NCBI GenBank assembly: GCA_022764165.1
Contig: JALERM010000059.1
Coordinates: 1-51,221, forward strand
DNA from: Eubacterium sp.
GTDB taxonomy: Bacteria > Bacillota > Clostridia > Lachnospirales > Lachnospiraceae
Direction: 5' to 3'
Length of the DNA stretch: 51,221 nt
This document shows positions 7,474 to 17,797 of this stretch, piece by piece. The translations under genes were made by a program, and so were the position numbers. The notes beneath the pieces were generated by a model, which saw only the letters and a list, made by a program, of their open reading frames with translations, ran no database searches and was not told the origin of the DNA. Position 1 is the first letter of the stretch. Each line of letters begins with the position of its first letter.

Positions 7474-10095
7474 ATGAATTTTGGAAAAAGTTCCACGCAA
7501 AAAAAGCGAAAGAATCTTACCTCCGCCACATCCCGCATGGGAAATCTGGCAGGGGTTACTTTTTTACGCATACTGTTTCTCAGTTTTGCAGCCGTGTGTG
7601 TCATCATTGCATGTATGGGATTCGGAGCATTTCGGTCTATCATAGATAATTCACCGGATATTTCCGATGTCAACATTATGCCCATCGGCAATGCTACGTT
7701 TGTCTATGATGCTGATGGAAATCAACTGCAGAAACTGTCAGCTCCCACAGCCAACCGTATGTCAGTATCCATTGACAAAATTCCTCTGAATATGCAGCAT
7801 GCCATTGTTGCCATTGAGGACGAACGTTTTTATGAGCATAACGGCATCGATGTCCGCGGTATCCTGCGAGCATTTGTCAACGGAGTAGCCAATGGATTTC
7901 ATTTTAATGAAGGTGCAAGCACACTGACGCAGCAGCTTCTGAAAAATAATGTCTTTACAAACTGGACCAATGAAGGAACGATTGAACGCTTCAAACGTAA
8001 ATTTCAGGAACAGTATCTGGCACTTCAGCTGGAACAGGCACTGACAGCCGATGGACAGGATGCTAAAAGTGTCATTCTCGAGAATTATCTGAATACCATT
8101 AATCTGTCAGCCGGCACTTACGGTGTACAGGCTGCTTCTCAGCGATATTTCGGGAAAGACTGCAGTCAGCTGACGCTTTCTGAATGTGCGGTTCTGGCTG
8201 CGATTCCACAGAATCCTTACTCATTTAATCCCATCCGACATCCGGAAAAAAATGCCGAACGCCGTCAAAAAGTATTAAAAAATATGCTCGAGCAGGGATA
8301 TATTACACAGGCTGAGCATGATGAAGCTCTGGCCGACAATGTATACGAAAGGATTCAGGAAACAGATTCTTCGTTAGAAACAAGCAAACCGTATTCTTAC
8401 TTTATTGATGAACTGACTTCTCAGATTATAAATGATCTGCAGGAACAGAAAGGATATACCAAAGTGCAGGCACAAACCGCACTTTACAGCGGAGGTCTGC
8501 AGATTTTTACCACTCAGGATCCCGATATCCAGGCTATTATGGACGAAGAGTATCAGAATGAAGATAATTTTCCATCCAGCATACAGGTAGGTCTGGACTG
8601 GGCACTCACCGTGGAGAAAGCAGACGGAAGCACTCAGAATTACAGCAAGGAAATGATGAAGCTTTATTTTAGAGATCACGAGAACGATCAGTTCGATCTT
8701 CTCTTTGACTCTGAGGAACAGGCTCAGGAATACGTAAACCGATACAAAGAGGCTATTATTGGCACTGGTGATAAAATTATTGCCGAACGAATCAGTTTTG
8801 CGCCACAGCCTCAGTCCTCTATGGTAATCATCGACCAGCGCACCGGTTATGTAAAAGCTCTGGTTGGAGGACGCGGCAAAAAGACAGCCAGTCTGACACT
8901 GAACCGTGCCACTGATACGTATCGCCAGCCCGGTTCTACCTTCAAACCTATTGCAGTATATGGACCCGCAATCAATGATTTCAGCCTGACACTTGCCGAT
9001 ACGTATGTGGATCAGCCCATTACTTACGAAGAAAACGGACGTCCTGTCAAGAATGCTTACAGTGGCTACAGAGGAGTCATGACGATCCGGGATGCTATTA
9101 AATATTCCTGTAACACAATAGCCATCCAGTGTTTCCGCGATATTACTCCCAGACTTGGTTATAATTATCTGAAAAAACTGGGATTTGAACGGGTCACTGA
9201 TCACGAAGTCATCAACGGACAGGTGTTCGATGATGCCCGCGAACCTACCGCCCTCGGTGGTATCACCAATGGTGTATCGACTCTGGAACTGACAGCTGCC
9301 TATGCTGCAGTAGCCAACGGCGGAACTTATACCAAACCGATTTTTTACACGAAGATACTTGATCATAACGGTAATATTCTTCTTGAGAACACTCCGGAAA
9401 CATCTCAGGTGTATCGAGAAAGTACGGCCTATCTTCTGACCAGTGCCATGGAAAGCGTTGTCAATGAAGAAGGCGGCACCGGTACTGCACTCCGCCTGTC
9501 CAATATACCGGTAGCCGGTAAAACCGGTACTACATCAGCTACCCGCGATGTATGGTTTGCAGGATTTACCCCTTATTATACCTGTGCCGTATGGGCAGGC
9601 TATGATACCAACGAATACCTTCTGGATGACTGTAAGAATTTTCACAAAACATTGTGGACAAAGGTTATGAGCCGTGTGCATGCGGAACTTCCTTATAAGG
9701 ATTTTGAAGTTCCTTCCAATGTGCAGCAGGCTACCATCTGTGCAAAGAGCGGGTTACTGGCGGGTCTCGGATGTACAACAAAAACTGAGTATTTCGAGAC
9801 TTCTACTATTCCGACTGTTCGTTGTACGCAGCATTACGTACCGCCTACACCAGAACCTACACCAGAACCTACTGTAGATCCGATCACAGGCCTTTATCCT
9901 GATGGAACTGCTCCGGCTACTCCGGAAGGTACACCGACCACCCCGGATGGCAGTACTCCGCAGCCTGGAAACGAAACCCCAACTCCGGATAACGGGACAA
10001 CGACACCCGTTCCTACACCTTCTGTTCCCGACCCCGGCATTACGGCTCCGGATAACGGGACCGAAGCTCCGGATAACGGGACAACTACTCCATAA
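7474..10095 (+). CDS. Class A penicillin-binding protein (PBP1A type)
   Basis: Bifunctional peptidoglycan synthase that polymerises glycan strands and cross-links peptides at the outer membrane face. The 873 residues run: cytoplasmic basic tail, one membrane anchor (about 28-50), glycosyltransferase domain with EDERFYEHNG (catalytic Glu 115) and GASTLTQQLLKN (147-158), then a transpeptidase domain with S488-TFK, S545-CN and K683-TGTT. The last 90 residues are a Pro/Thr/Asn/Glu-rich tail with repeats such as APDNGT, likely surface exposed. The start has AGGAGG 7 bp upstream. It is monocistronic, with its own promoter and a strong terminator. Confidence 0.96.
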   Translation: MNFGKSSTQKKRKNLTSATSRMGNLAGVTFLRILFLSFAAVCVIIACMGFGAFRSIIDNSPDISDVNIMPIGNATFVYDADGNQLQKLSAPTANRMSVSIDKIPLNMQHAIVAIEDERFYEHNGIDVRGILRAFVNGVANGFHFNEGASTLTQQLLKNNVFTNWTNEGTIERFKRKFQEQYLALQLEQALTADGQDAKSVILENYLNTINLSAGTYGVQAASQRYFGKDCSQLTLSECAVLAAIPQNPYSFNPIRHPEKNAERRQKVLKNMLEQGYITQAEHDEALADNVYERIQETDSSLETSKPYSYFIDELTSQIINDLQEQKGYTKVQAQTALYSGGLQIFTTQDPDIQAIMDEEYQNEDNFPSSIQVGLDWALTVEKADGSTQNYSKEMMKLYFRDHENDQFDLLFDSEEQAQEYVNRYKEAIIGTGDKIIAERISFAPQPQSSMVIIDQRTGYVKALVGGRGKKTASLTLNRATDTYRQPGSTFKPIAVYGPAINDFSLTLADTYVDQPITYEENGRPVKNAYSGYRGVMTIRDAIKYSCNTIAIQCFRDITPRLGYNYLKKLGFERVTDHEVINGQVFDDAREPTALGGITNGVSTLELTAAYAAVANGGTYTKPIFYTKILDHNGNILLENTPETSQVYRESTAYLLTSAMESVVNEEGGTGTALRLSNIPVAGKTGTTSATRDVWFAGFTPYYTCAVWAGYDTNEYLLDDCKNFHKTLWTKVMSRVHAELPYKDFEVPSNVQQATICAKSGLLAGLGCTTKTEYFETSTIPTVRCTQHYVPPTPEPTPEPTVDPITGLYPDGTAPATPEGTPTTPDGSTPQPGNETPTPDNGTTTPVPTPSVPDPGITAPDNGTEAPDNGTTTP

Positions 10096-10103
10096 TGATA
10101 AAA

Positions 10104-10150
10104 GAGGACGGTTACATGAACATCAAGTCATGTAACCGTCCCCTTTTTAT
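10104..10150 (+). terminator. Terminator of the penicillin-binding protein gene
   Basis: A 14-bp perfect stem (GGACGGTTACATGA at 10106-10119 with its complement 10128-10141), an 8-nt loop and a TTTTT tail. It starts 11 bp after the stop codon. The stretch 10160-10185 just beyond carries a half-decayed copy of the AACTGT-N11-ACAGTT repeat. Confidence 0.9.
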
Positions 10151-10179
10151 GTCTTTTTAGTTACTGTTCAGTATCTTCT

Positions 10180-11118
10180 TTATTCTACTACCAGTTTTGC
10201 AGCTCCGTAGATTCCGGCATCGTTATCCAGTTTTGCAAGAACAATCGGTGTATCTTTACATGTAACGAAGGCATCCCTGCGGAAATATTTTTCAACTGCA
10301 TCAATCAGAGGCTGTCCTGCTTTGGATACGCCGCCGCCGATTACGATAATTTCAGGATCTACCACACAGGAAAATATCGCAAGTGCGTTGCCCAGATATC
10401 CGGCAAATTTATCCACGATTCTGGCTGCAACTTTGTCCCCTGCTTTGTATGCATCAAATACAGACTTTGCACTTATCCGGTCTTTTTTCAGAACTGTAAC
10501 TTCTGTGTTTTCATCCAGAATCCGTTTTGCCAGGCGAACGATACCTGTTGCGGAAGCCATCTGTTCCAGACATCCTTTATTACCACAGTTACATGTCTCA
10601 GTCTCAGTTGGTTCCACACAGGCATGTCCGATTTCTCCGCCAGCGCCGTGAAAACCTGTGATGATCTTTCCATCAATAATGATACCACCGCCTACGCCGG
10701 TTCCCAGAGTAGCCATGATCAGATTCTTTGTACCTTCACCGCCGCCTTTCCACATCTCTCCAAGAGCTGCTACGTTGGCGTCATTTCCAACTTTAACCGG
10801 AATACCGCCCAGCAGTGTTTCCAGCTCATCAGCCAGCATCGTATGGCCCCAATGAAGATTTACCGCTACCGTTACCTCTCTCTCTTTCACAACCGGTCCC
10901 GGCACGCCAACGCCGACTCCTGTTACCTGCTCTTTTGCAATACCTTTTTCTCCCATCTTTGACTGAATGGCAGCTGCAACATCCGGAAGAATAGCCTTAC
11001 CACCATTTTCTGTACGGGTCTTAATTTCCCATTTCTCACAAAGTTCACCTGTAGTCAGAAAAAGTCCGCATTTTACGGTAGTTCCTCCAATATCAATACC
11101 AAAACAATAAGATGCCAT
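10180..11118 (-). CDS. glcK: Glucokinase, ROK family
   Basis: ROK-family sugar kinase that phosphorylates glucose with ATP to glucose 6-phosphate in the cytosol. The 312-residue protein has an N-terminal ATP-binding GIDIGGTTVKCGLF, the central sugar-binding and zinc motif CNCGNKGCLEQMASATG with three Cys, and IVIGGGVSKAG near the end. Substrate preference for glucose is inferred from strong resemblance to clostridial glucokinases. The start at 11118 has GGAGG upstream, only 4 bp after the hprK stop, so the two are one operon. Pairing with hprK, the sensor of glycolytic flux, fits a role in carbon control. Confidence 0.92.
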   Translation of the reverse strand: MASYCFGIDIGGTTVKCGLFLTTGELCEKWEIKTRTENGGKAILPDVAAAIQSKMGEKGIAKEQVTGVGVGVPGPVVKEREVTVAVNLHWGHTMLADELETLLGGIPVKVGNDANVAALGEMWKGGGEGTKNLIMATLGTGVGGGIIIDGKIITGFHGAGGEIGHACVEPTETETCNCGNKGCLEQMASATGIVRLAKRILDENTEVTVLKKDRISAKSVFDAYKAGDKVAARIVDKFAGYLGNALAIFSCVVDPEIIVIGGGVSKAGQPLIDAVEKYFRRDAFVTCKDTPIVLAKLDNDAGIYGAAKLVVE

Positions 11119-11122
11119 GTTT

Positions 11123-12055
11123 TTAATCCTCCCTCTTTCTAGATAAATTTGCCTGCACACGGTTATAAAGTTCCTGTGCTGCATTGTATCCCATCTTCTT
11201 CTGACGATGGTTAACCGCTGCTGATTCAACAATAACGGCCAGGTTTCTGCCAGGACGGATCGGCAGCGAATGGCATACCACTTTGTTGCCCAGAATTTCT
11301 GTATATTCTTCTTTCAATCCCAGACGGTCATATTCCTTGTCTCTATCCCACTCTTCCAGTTTAATTACCAGATCGATGGACTGGGTATTCTTTACACTTT
11401 CCACACCGAACAATGTCTTCACATCAATAATACCGATACCACGCAGTTCAATAAAATGACGGGTGATATCCGGAGCCGTACCCACAAGTGTAACATCACT
11501 GACCTTGCTGATTTCCACCACATCATCGCTGACGAGACGATGACCTCGTTTGATCAGTTCCAGAGCAGCCTCACTTTTTCCGATACCGCTCTCGCCCATG
11601 ATCAGAACACCTTCACCATATACATCCACCAGAACTCCATGAATAGAAATGCAAGGTGCCAACTGAACATTCAGCCAGCGAATAATCTCCGCCATAAAAT
11701 TTGATGTGGTGCGTTCTGTCACAAGAATCGGAACTCCATACCGGTTTCCCAACTCCAGCATATCTTCATCAGGTTCTGTCATGGTGGTAAAAATCACACA
11801 CGGAATCTTCTTTGAGATAAACTGCTCAAAGCAGTATATCTTTTTTTCTCTCTCCAGATGCATCAGATACGTAAATTCCACATATCCGATGATCTGTACC
11901 CGTTCAGAAGCAAAATGTTCAAAATATCCTGTCAGCTGAAGAGCAGGACGATTAATATCCGGAACTGTAATCCGAACGTTTTCCATATCAACATCTGACG
12001 TCAGATTTTTCAGATTCAGTTCCTCGACCAATTTTGTCAATTTCACAGCCTTCAT
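11123..12055 (-). CDS. hprK: HPr kinase/phosphorylase
   Basis: Bifunctional enzyme that phosphorylates or dephosphorylates Ser46 of HPr and so controls carbon catabolite repression in Firmicutes. The 310-residue length is typical. The N-terminal domain is followed by the catalytic domain with SIHGVLVDVYG (His 139), Walker A GESGIGKS (154-161), GHRLVSDDVVE and the family signature LRGIGIIDVKTLFG. Its own promoter lies at 12123-12151, near the end of uvrC, and glcK follows 4 bp downstream. Confidence 0.97.
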   Translation of the reverse strand: MKAVKLTKLVEELNLKNLTSDVDMENVRITVPDINRPALQLTGYFEHFASERVQIIGYVEFTYLMHLEREKKIYCFEQFISKKIPCVIFTTMTEPDEDMLELGNRYGVPILVTERTTSNFMAEIIRWLNVQLAPCISIHGVLVDVYGEGVLIMGESGIGKSEAALELIKRGHRLVSDDVVEISKVSDVTLVGTAPDITRHFIELRGIGIIDVKTLFGVESVKNTQSIDLVIKLEEWDRDKEYDRLGLKEEYTEILGNKVVCHSLPIRPGRNLAVIVESAAVNHRQKKMGYNAAQELYNRVQANLSRKRED

Positions 12056-12084
12056 AATCGGTCATTCTCCTTTTTTCATTTGTT

Positions 12085-12111
12085 ATAACTGTTACGTACT
12101 TTCACAGTTAT
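12085..12111. repeat. AACTGT-N11-ACAGTT palindromic repeat
   Basis: ATAACTGT (12085-12092), an 11-bp spacer TACGTACTTTC, and ACAGTTAT (12104-12111) form an 8-bp perfect inverted repeat. It lies in the hprK 5' leader between promoter and start codon, so it could fold in the mRNA or act as an operator. Related copies occur at 7360, 10160 (half) and 38514. Confidence 0.6.
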
Positions 12112-12122
12112 ATTTTGTTTAT

Positions 12123-12151
12123 ATTTTATCACATGGCATTTCGTACTGCAA
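12123..12151 (-). promoter_or_regulatory. Promoter of hprK-glcK
   Basis: On the minus strand TTGCAG (12146-12151), a 17-bp spacer and TAAAAT (12123-12128) with a TG one base upstream (extended -10). It is 68 bp before the hprK ATG and 6 bp past the uvrC stop. Confidence 0.65.
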
Positions 12152-12156
12152 GATGC

Positions 12157-13995
12157 TCACGCACGGAAAAATTCATACACTTTGCGGGCGGCCTGGCTGT
12201 TCATGGACGGAGCCGCCTTCAGCTCCTCCATAGTGGCCTCACGAATCGCTTCTATCGACTTAAAATACTTCATCAGAGCTTTTCGGCGGGTAGGTCCGAT
12301 TCCCTCAATATCATCCAGAATCGAATGAATCTGACCTTTACTTCTCAGGAGACGGTGATACTCGATGGCAAACCGATGCACTTCATCCTGTATTCTCGTA
12401 ATCAATTGAAACCCTTCACTGGTATGGCTGATGGGAATTTCCCGATCCTGATAGTACAGACCACGTGTTCGATGATTATCGTCCTTAACCATACCGCAGA
12501 CAGGAATCTCCAACCCCATATCCAATAATACTTTCTGGGCGATATGCACCTGTCCTTTTCCTCCGTCCATTAAGATCAGATCCGGGAAAACACTGAACCC
12601 GCCGTTCTCCTCAGACTGCTGTTCCTGTATGCCTCTCCGGAACCGTCTGCTCAGCACCTCCTCCATACTGGCATAATCATCCGGTCCCTTCACAGACTTA
12701 ATTTTAAACTTACGATAATCATTCCGTTTTGGTTTTCCTTTCTCATAAACCACCATGGAGCCCACCGACTCATATCCACTGATATTGGAAATATCATAAG
12801 ACTCCACCCGGGATATCCCCTCCAGTCCCAGCAGCTCACCGATTTCCTTCAATGCACCAATCGTGCGCCCCTCTTCGCGCTTCATTTTTTCCCTGTCCTG
12901 ACTCAATACCATACGGGCATTCTGCGCCGCAAGCTCCACCAGTTTTTCTTTCGTCCCTTTTTTTGGTACACGGATATACACTTTCTGCCCCCTTTTTTTA
13001 GAAAGCCATTCTTCCAGCACCGGAATTTCATCAATTTCCAGCTGCAGCATCAGCTCCTTCGGGACAAAGGGGGTACCTGCATAAAACTGCTTCACAAAAT
13101 TCAGCAGTACCTGCTCCGGTGCTGTATCAGCAGCAATTTTCAGATAAAAATGGTCACGTCCGATCATTTTTCCATCCCGGATAAAGAATACCTGTGCCAC
13201 TGCATCTTCCTCATCACTGGCCAGTGCGATCACATCCTTATCCTCACCCTGACTTCCTGTTATTTTCTGTCTTTCACCAATTTTCTGTATACTCTGCATC
13301 AGATCCCGACATTCTGCTGCATCCTCAAAACGCAGTTCCTCCGATGCAGCCAGCATTTTCTCTTCCAATTCCTTCAGAAGTTTTTTATAATTGCCATTCA
13401 AAAAATCCAGTACACTGTCGATTTGTTCGCGGTATTCTTCCTGGCTGATATACCCCTGACAGGGTGCTTTGCACTGCTTGATGTGATAATACAGACAGGG
13501 ACGTTCTTTCCCGATATCTTTCGGCAGATTCCGGTTACAGGTCCGGACATGATACAACTTCCGGAGCAATTCCATGGAATCTTTCACCGCACCCAAACTG
13601 GTGTAAGGGCCAAAATACTTCCCCTTATCTTTTTTCATCTGTCTGGCCAATAACACCCTGGGATATTCCTCATTTACCGTAACTTTTATGAAGGGGTAAC
13701 TCTTATCATCCTTCAACATCGTGTTATACTTGGGGCGATGCTCTTTGATCAGATTACACTCCAACACCAGTGCTTCCAGCTCAGAATCTGTAATGATATA
13801 CTCAAAACGTGCAATCTGCTGCACCATCTGTTCTTTCTTGACTCCCAGATTCCTGCTGTTCTGAAAATACTGACGAACCCTGTTTTTCAGATTGATAGCC
13901 TTTCCCACATAAATGATGGTGTCCCTGTCATCATGCATAATGTAAACCCCCGGTTTACCCGGCAGCTTTTTTAATTCCTCCTGAATATCAAACAT
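12157..13995 (-). CDS. uvrC: Excinuclease ABC subunit C
   Basis: UvrC makes the 3' and 5' incisions in nucleotide excision repair after UvrA/UvrB damage recognition. The 612-residue protein has the N-terminal GIY-YIG nuclease ([21 protein letters not shown], about 12-95), a UVR motif near 205-240, the C-terminal RNase H-like nuclease ([24 protein letters not shown]) and a helix-hairpin-helix tail ([14 protein letters not shown]). Length and domain order are normal. A terminator separates it from ftsH, so it probably has its own promoter in 13996-14020, which I could not identify. Confidence 0.97.
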   Translation of the reverse strand: MFDIQEELKKLPGKPGVYIMHDDRDTIIYVGKAINLKNRVRQYFQNSRNLGVKKEQMVQQIARFEYIITDSELEALVLECNLIKEHRPKYNTMLKDDKSYPFIKVTVNEEYPRVLLARQMKKDKGKYFGPYTSLGAVKDSMELLRKLYHVRTCNRNLPKDIGKERPCLYYHIKQCKAPCQGYISQEEYREQIDSVLDFLNGNYKKLLKELEEKMLAASEELRFEDAAECRDLMQSIQKIGERQKITGSQGEDKDVIALASDEEDAVAQVFFIRDGKMIGRDHFYLKIAADTAPEQVLLNFVKQFYAGTPFVPKELMLQLEIDEIPVLEEWLSKKRGQKVYIRVPKKGTKEKLVELAAQNARMVLSQDREKMKREEGRTIGALKEIGELLGLEGISRVESYDISNISGYESVGSMVVYEKGKPKRNDYRKFKIKSVKGPDDYASMEEVLSRRFRRGIQEQQSEENGGFSVFPDLILMDGGKGQVHIAQKVLLDMGLEIPVCGMVKDDNHRTRGLYYQDREIPISHTSEGFQLITRIQDEVHRFAIEYHRLLRSKGQIHSILDDIEGIGPTRRKALMKYFKSIEAIREATMEELKAAPSMNSQAARKVYEFFRA

Positions 13996-14020
13996 CTGGT
14001 TTCCTCATTTCCTATACGAC

Positions 14021-14055
14021 GAAAAAATGGTCTGAAAATTTCCAGACCACTTTTT
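14021..14055. terminator. Terminator after ftsH
   Basis: TGGTCTG (14028-14034) and CAGACCA (14043-14049) form a 7-bp stem with an 8-nt loop. It is flanked by six A on the left and five T on the right, so on the minus strand it ends in a T6 run. It lies 18 bp after the ftsH stop and before uvrC. Confidence 0.85.
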
Positions 14056-14072
14056 GCTTATCCAATTATCAG

Positions 14073-16055
14073 TTACATTTCTTCATCTAACGTACAATCT
14101 TTTGTTTCTGCAGGCAATTCTCTGCTGACTTCCGACTGACTTTCGTCTTTATTCTCCACTTCATGAAGTATGTTCATAAATTCTTTTCCTGTGATTGTCT
14201 CTCTTTCAATCAGAAACGCGGCAATCCGATCCAGAGCTTCCCTGTGGGCATTCAGAATCTCTTTCGCTTTTTCATATGAATTTTTCAGCATCAGCATCAC
14301 TTCGTGATCGATCTCTGTGGCGGTGGAATCTCCACAGTTTAAAGTTGCCCGTCCGCTGAGATATTGATTTTCCACCGTTGCCAGCCCAATCAGTCCGAAC
14401 TTATCCGACATACCATACTGGGTGATCATTGCCCTTGCAATCTGAGTAGCCTTCTCAATATCATTGGACGCACCTGTCGTTACATTGCCAAATACGATTT
14501 CTTCCGCCGCACGTCCTGCCAGAAATCCCACCAGCATAGCTTCAAGTTCTGTCTTTGTATTCAGATACTTTTCTTCTTCAGGTACCTGCATCACATAACC
14601 GAGAGCCCCCATCGTTCTGGGAACAATGGTAATCTTCTGCACAGGCTCCGCATCCTTCTGCAACGCGTTGACGAGGGCATGACCCACCTCATGATAAGAT
14701 ACGATACGTCTCTCCTCCTGACTGAGAATCCGGTCTTTCTTTTCTTTTCCGACCAGAACCACTTCCACAGCTTCAAACAGGTCTTTCTGAGATACTGCGT
14801 TTCTTCCGTTCTTAACCGCCAGAATGGCAGCCTCGTTGATCATATTTGCCAGATCGGAACCAACCGCTCCGGAAGTTGCCAGTGCGATTTCATCCAGATC
14901 TACCGTTTCATCCAGAGAAACGTCTTTGGCGTGAACCTTCAGAATATTTACTCTTCCTTTCAAATCCGGACGTTCTACAATAATCCTCCTGTCAAAACGA
15001 CCCGGACGAAGGAGTGCCGGATCCAGAATCTCCGGTCTGTTGGTAGCTCCAAGAATCAAAATCCCCTTGGATGAATCAAATCCATCCATCTCAGCCAAAA
15101 GCTGGTTCAGGGTCTGTTCTCTCTCATCATTACCTCCGCCATAACGGCTGTCACGGCTCTTTCCGATGGCATCAATCTCATCAATGAAGATAATACAGGG
15201 GGCATTCTTTTTAGCCTCCTCAAACAAATCTCTGACGCGGGATGCACCTACACCGACAAACATTTCCACAAAATCCGATCCGGACAGAGAAAAGAATGGT
15301 ACATGTGCTTCTCCGGCCACTGCCTTTGCCAGCAAAGTCTTACCGGTTCCGGGCGGTCCCACCAGAAGAGCCCCCTTGGGAAGCTTTGCACCAATGGTGG
15401 TATATTTCATGGGATTATGCAGGAAATCCACCACTTCCTGCAAAGACTCTTTGGCTTCATCCTCACCGGCCACATCTTTAAACGTCACACCTGTTTCTTT
15501 CTGTACATAGGCTTTTGCTTTGCTCTTGCCTACGCCTCCTCCCTGACCCATGATACTCATCTTTTTCATCAGCCAGTTCATTCCCACAATCAGAAGCAGG
15601 AAAGGAACCAGCAGCGAAATGATCGTGTAAATCACGGAACCTGTGGGATCCGGCTTGATTTCATTAAAGGTTATCTTCTGTCCTGTCTTTTCCTCTGCAG
15701 CCGTCAGACGGGCAGTCAGTGCTGTTCTGTCTTCCATGGAAGTAGTCGAATACTGAAACTCAATCCCCTCCACTTTCTGATCCCTCGGCACGATTGTCAG
15801 CACTCCATCCTGAAGCACCACTGACTTGATCTCACCCTCATCCAGCATCTCGATAAACTTATCATACGTGATTTCCCTGGATGTGGAATCTTCCATCACG
15901 TTGCTGAACAATGTCCATATCAGAAGAGTTGCCAGAATACACACAAGCAAAATTAAAATCGATGATTTATTTCTGGGTCCTCCGGGTCCATTGCTGCCAT
16001 TGTGTTCAGGACCTCCCGGTCCTCTGTTATTATAATTATTTGGTCTTTGATCCAT
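14073..16055 (-). CDS. ftsH: ATP-dependent zinc metalloprotease FtsH
   Basis: Membrane-anchored AAA+ protease that degrades misfolded membrane proteins and regulators. The 660 residues show a Gly/Asn/Pro-rich N-terminus (1-30), a membrane segment (about 32-52), an extracytoplasmic loop, a second membrane segment (142-160), the AAA domain with Walker A GPPGTGKT (233-240) and Walker B IIFIDEID, the pore motif FVG, and the zinc motif HEVGH (455-459). The acidic C-terminal tail is typical. AAGGAGGAG precedes the ATG. A good sigma-A-type promoter lies upstream and a terminator downstream, so it is monocistronic. Confidence 0.97.
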   Translation of the reverse strand: MDQRPNNYNNRGPGGPEHNGSNGPGGPRNKSSILILLVCILATLLIWTLFSNVMEDSTSREITYDKFIEMLDEGEIKSVVLQDGVLTIVPRDQKVEGIEFQYSTTSMEDRTALTARLTAAEEKTGQKITFNEIKPDPTGSVIYTIISLLVPFLLLIVGMNWLMKKMSIMGQGGGVGKSKAKAYVQKETGVTFKDVAGEDEAKESLQEVVDFLHNPMKYTTIGAKLPKGALLVGPPGTGKTLLAKAVAGEAHVPFFSLSGSDFVEMFVGVGASRVRDLFEEAKKNAPCIIFIDEIDAIGKSRDSRYGGGNDEREQTLNQLLAEMDGFDSSKGILILGATNRPEILDPALLRPGRFDRRIIVERPDLKGRVNILKVHAKDVSLDETVDLDEIALATSGAVGSDLANMINEAAILAVKNGRNAVSQKDLFEAVEVVLVGKEKKDRILSQEERRIVSYHEVGHALVNALQKDAEPVQKITIVPRTMGALGYVMQVPEEEKYLNTKTELEAMLVGFLAGRAAEEIVFGNVTTGASNDIEKATQIARAMITQYGMSDKFGLIGLATVENQYLSGRATLNCGDSTATEIDHEVMLMLKNSYEKAKEILNAHREALDRIAAFLIERETITGKEFMNILHEVENKDESQSEVSRELPAETKDCTLDEEM

Positions 16056-16080
16056 AATCTCCTCCTTGAAGTATCATCTT

Positions 16081-16109
16081 ATTATAAATACTCCTTTCGG
16101 ATAAATCAA
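16081..16109 (-). promoter_or_regulatory. Promoter of ftsH
   Basis: On the minus strand TTGATT (16104-16109), a 17-bp spacer and a perfect TATAAT (16081-16086), 26 bp upstream of the ftsH ATG. The divergent DUF1846 gene may use the TATACT at 16175-16180 on the plus strand, but I see no good -35 for it. Confidence 0.75.
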
Positions 16110-16231
16110 CTCTTTTCCTCAAACGAATTACAAAAAAGTATATTTTCTCAGTAGCCACCCACGTTTTTTTGTAGTATACTATTGAGTGTGTTTTTTCTTT
16201 TACGTTTTATAAACACAGGAGGACAAAACTT

Positions 16232-17719
16232 ATGAAAATCGGATTTGACAATCAAAAATATCTTTCCATGCAGTCTGAGCATATTCGTGAGCGGATCAAT
16301 CAGTTTGACAATAAGCTGTATCTGGAATTTGGCGGTAAATTGTTTGATGACTATCATGCTTCCAGAGTACTTCCTGGCTTTGCTCCCGACAGTAAACTCC
16401 AGATGCTCATGCAGCTTTCTGATCAGGCTGAAATCGTGATTGTCATCAGTGCAGGCGATATTGAAAAGAACAAAATCAGGGGAGATCTGGGTATCACTTA
16501 TGATACCGATGTACTTCGCCTGATGGAAGCATTTTCCGGTATGGGACTTTATGTAGGCAGTGTGGCTATTACACAGTATTCCGGTCAGAACCGTGCCGAT
16601 CAGTTTAAAAAGAAGCTGGAAAAAATGGGAGTTCCCGTATATCTTCTCTACTCCATCGACGGATATCCCAATAATATTCCTCTTATCGTCAGTGATGAAG
16701 GTTACGGAAAAAATGACTATATTAAGACAACCCGACCACTGGTGGTCATCACAGCACCGGGACCGGGAAGCGGTAAAATGGCAACCTGTCTTTCACAGCT
16801 TTACCACGAACAAAAACGCGGCATTCGTGCCGGTTACGCCAAGTTTGAAACTTTCCCCATCTGGAATATTCCGTTGAAACATCCAGTCAATCTGGCATAT
16901 GAAGCTGCCACCGCAGACCTTAATGATGTAAACATGATTGACCCCTTCCATCTGGAAGCCTATGGGGAAACTACCGTCAATTATAATCGTGATGTAGAAA
17001 TCTTCCCTGTATTGGAAGCAATGTTTGAAAGAATCTTTGGAGAGTGCCCCTACAAATCACCGACAGATATGGGGGTCAATATGGCAGGTAACTGCATCAT
17101 TGATGATGAAGTCTGCTGCGAAGCTTCCCGACAGGAAATTATTCGCAGATACTATGAGGCAAGAGCAGGCCTGACAGATGGTACTCGCAAGGAAGAAGAA
17201 GCATATAAGCTGGAACTGCTGATGAAACAGGCTCATGTTTCTCTGACAGACAGACGAGTAGTGACACCTGCTTTACAAAAAGCAGAAGAGACAGGTGCTC
17301 CTGCTGCTGCTATGGAATTACCTGATGGAAAAATTGTTTGCGGTAAAACTTCTGACCTTTTGGGAGCTTCTGCTGCATTGCTGTTAAACGCACTGAAAGA
17401 ACTGGCAGACATTGACCATGAAATTCATGTGATTTCCCCGGCATCCATTGAGCCCATTCAGACACTGAAAACTGCTTATCTGGGAAGCAAAAACCCACGT
17501 CTTCACACTGATGAAGTACTGATCGCTCTCTCCAGCAGTGCCGCATCCAGCAAAGAAGCTCAGCTTGCCCTGAGCCAGCTGCCCAAGTTAAAAGGCTGCC
17601 AGGTGCATACCTCTGTCATGCTGTCCCAGGTAGATGTACAGACCTTTAAGCGTCTGGGCATTCAACTGACTTCCGAACCAAAGTACGAGCACAAGGCTAT
17701 TGTCTACCATAAAGTCTGA
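16232..17719 (+). CDS. DUF1846 family protein (UPF0371)
   Basis: A 495-residue cytosolic protein of the DUF1846/UPF0371 family, recognised by its start MKIGFDNQKYLSMQSEHIRE, the block ASRVLPGFAPDSKLQML and the P-loop-like APGPGSGKMATCLSQLYHE near 180-200. Length is normal for the family. Members are widespread in Firmicutes and structurally known, but no reaction is firmly assigned. AGGAGG lies 9 bp before the ATG. It diverges from ftsH and has its own strong terminator, so it is monocistronic. Confidence 0.93.
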   Translation: MKIGFDNQKYLSMQSEHIRERINQFDNKLYLEFGGKLFDDYHASRVLPGFAPDSKLQMLMQLSDQAEIVIVISAGDIEKNKIRGDLGITYDTDVLRLMEAFSGMGLYVGSVAITQYSGQNRADQFKKKLEKMGVPVYLLYSIDGYPNNIPLIVSDEGYGKNDYIKTTRPLVVITAPGPGSGKMATCLSQLYHEQKRGIRAGYAKFETFPIWNIPLKHPVNLAYEAATADLNDVNMIDPFHLEAYGETTVNYNRDVEIFPVLEAMFERIFGECPYKSPTDMGVNMAGNCIIDDEVCCEASRQEIIRRYYEARAGLTDGTRKEEEAYKLELLMKQAHVSLTDRRVVTPALQKAEETGAPAAAMELPDGKIVCGKTSDLLGASAALLLNALKELADIDHEIHVISPASIEPIQTLKTAYLGSKNPRLHTDEVLIALSSSAASSKEAQLALSQLPKLKGCQVHTSVMLSQVDVQTFKRLGIQLTSEPKYEHKAIVYHKV

Positions 17720-17730
17720 CTGATTTTTAT

Positions 17731-17777
17731 AAAAAGGGAGTTCAACGCAAACAATTGTTACGTTGAACTCCCTTTTT
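17731..17777 (+). terminator. Terminator of the DUF1846 gene
   Basis: A 17-bp perfect stem (17731-17747 with 17761-17777) with AAAAAGGGAG at its base, a 13-nt loop and a T-rich 3' arm. It begins 11 bp after the stop. The A/T symmetry would let it also stop the sensor-kinase transcript on the minus strand. Confidence 0.9.
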
Positions 17778-17797
17778 CATTCTCTCATCCAGAACTT

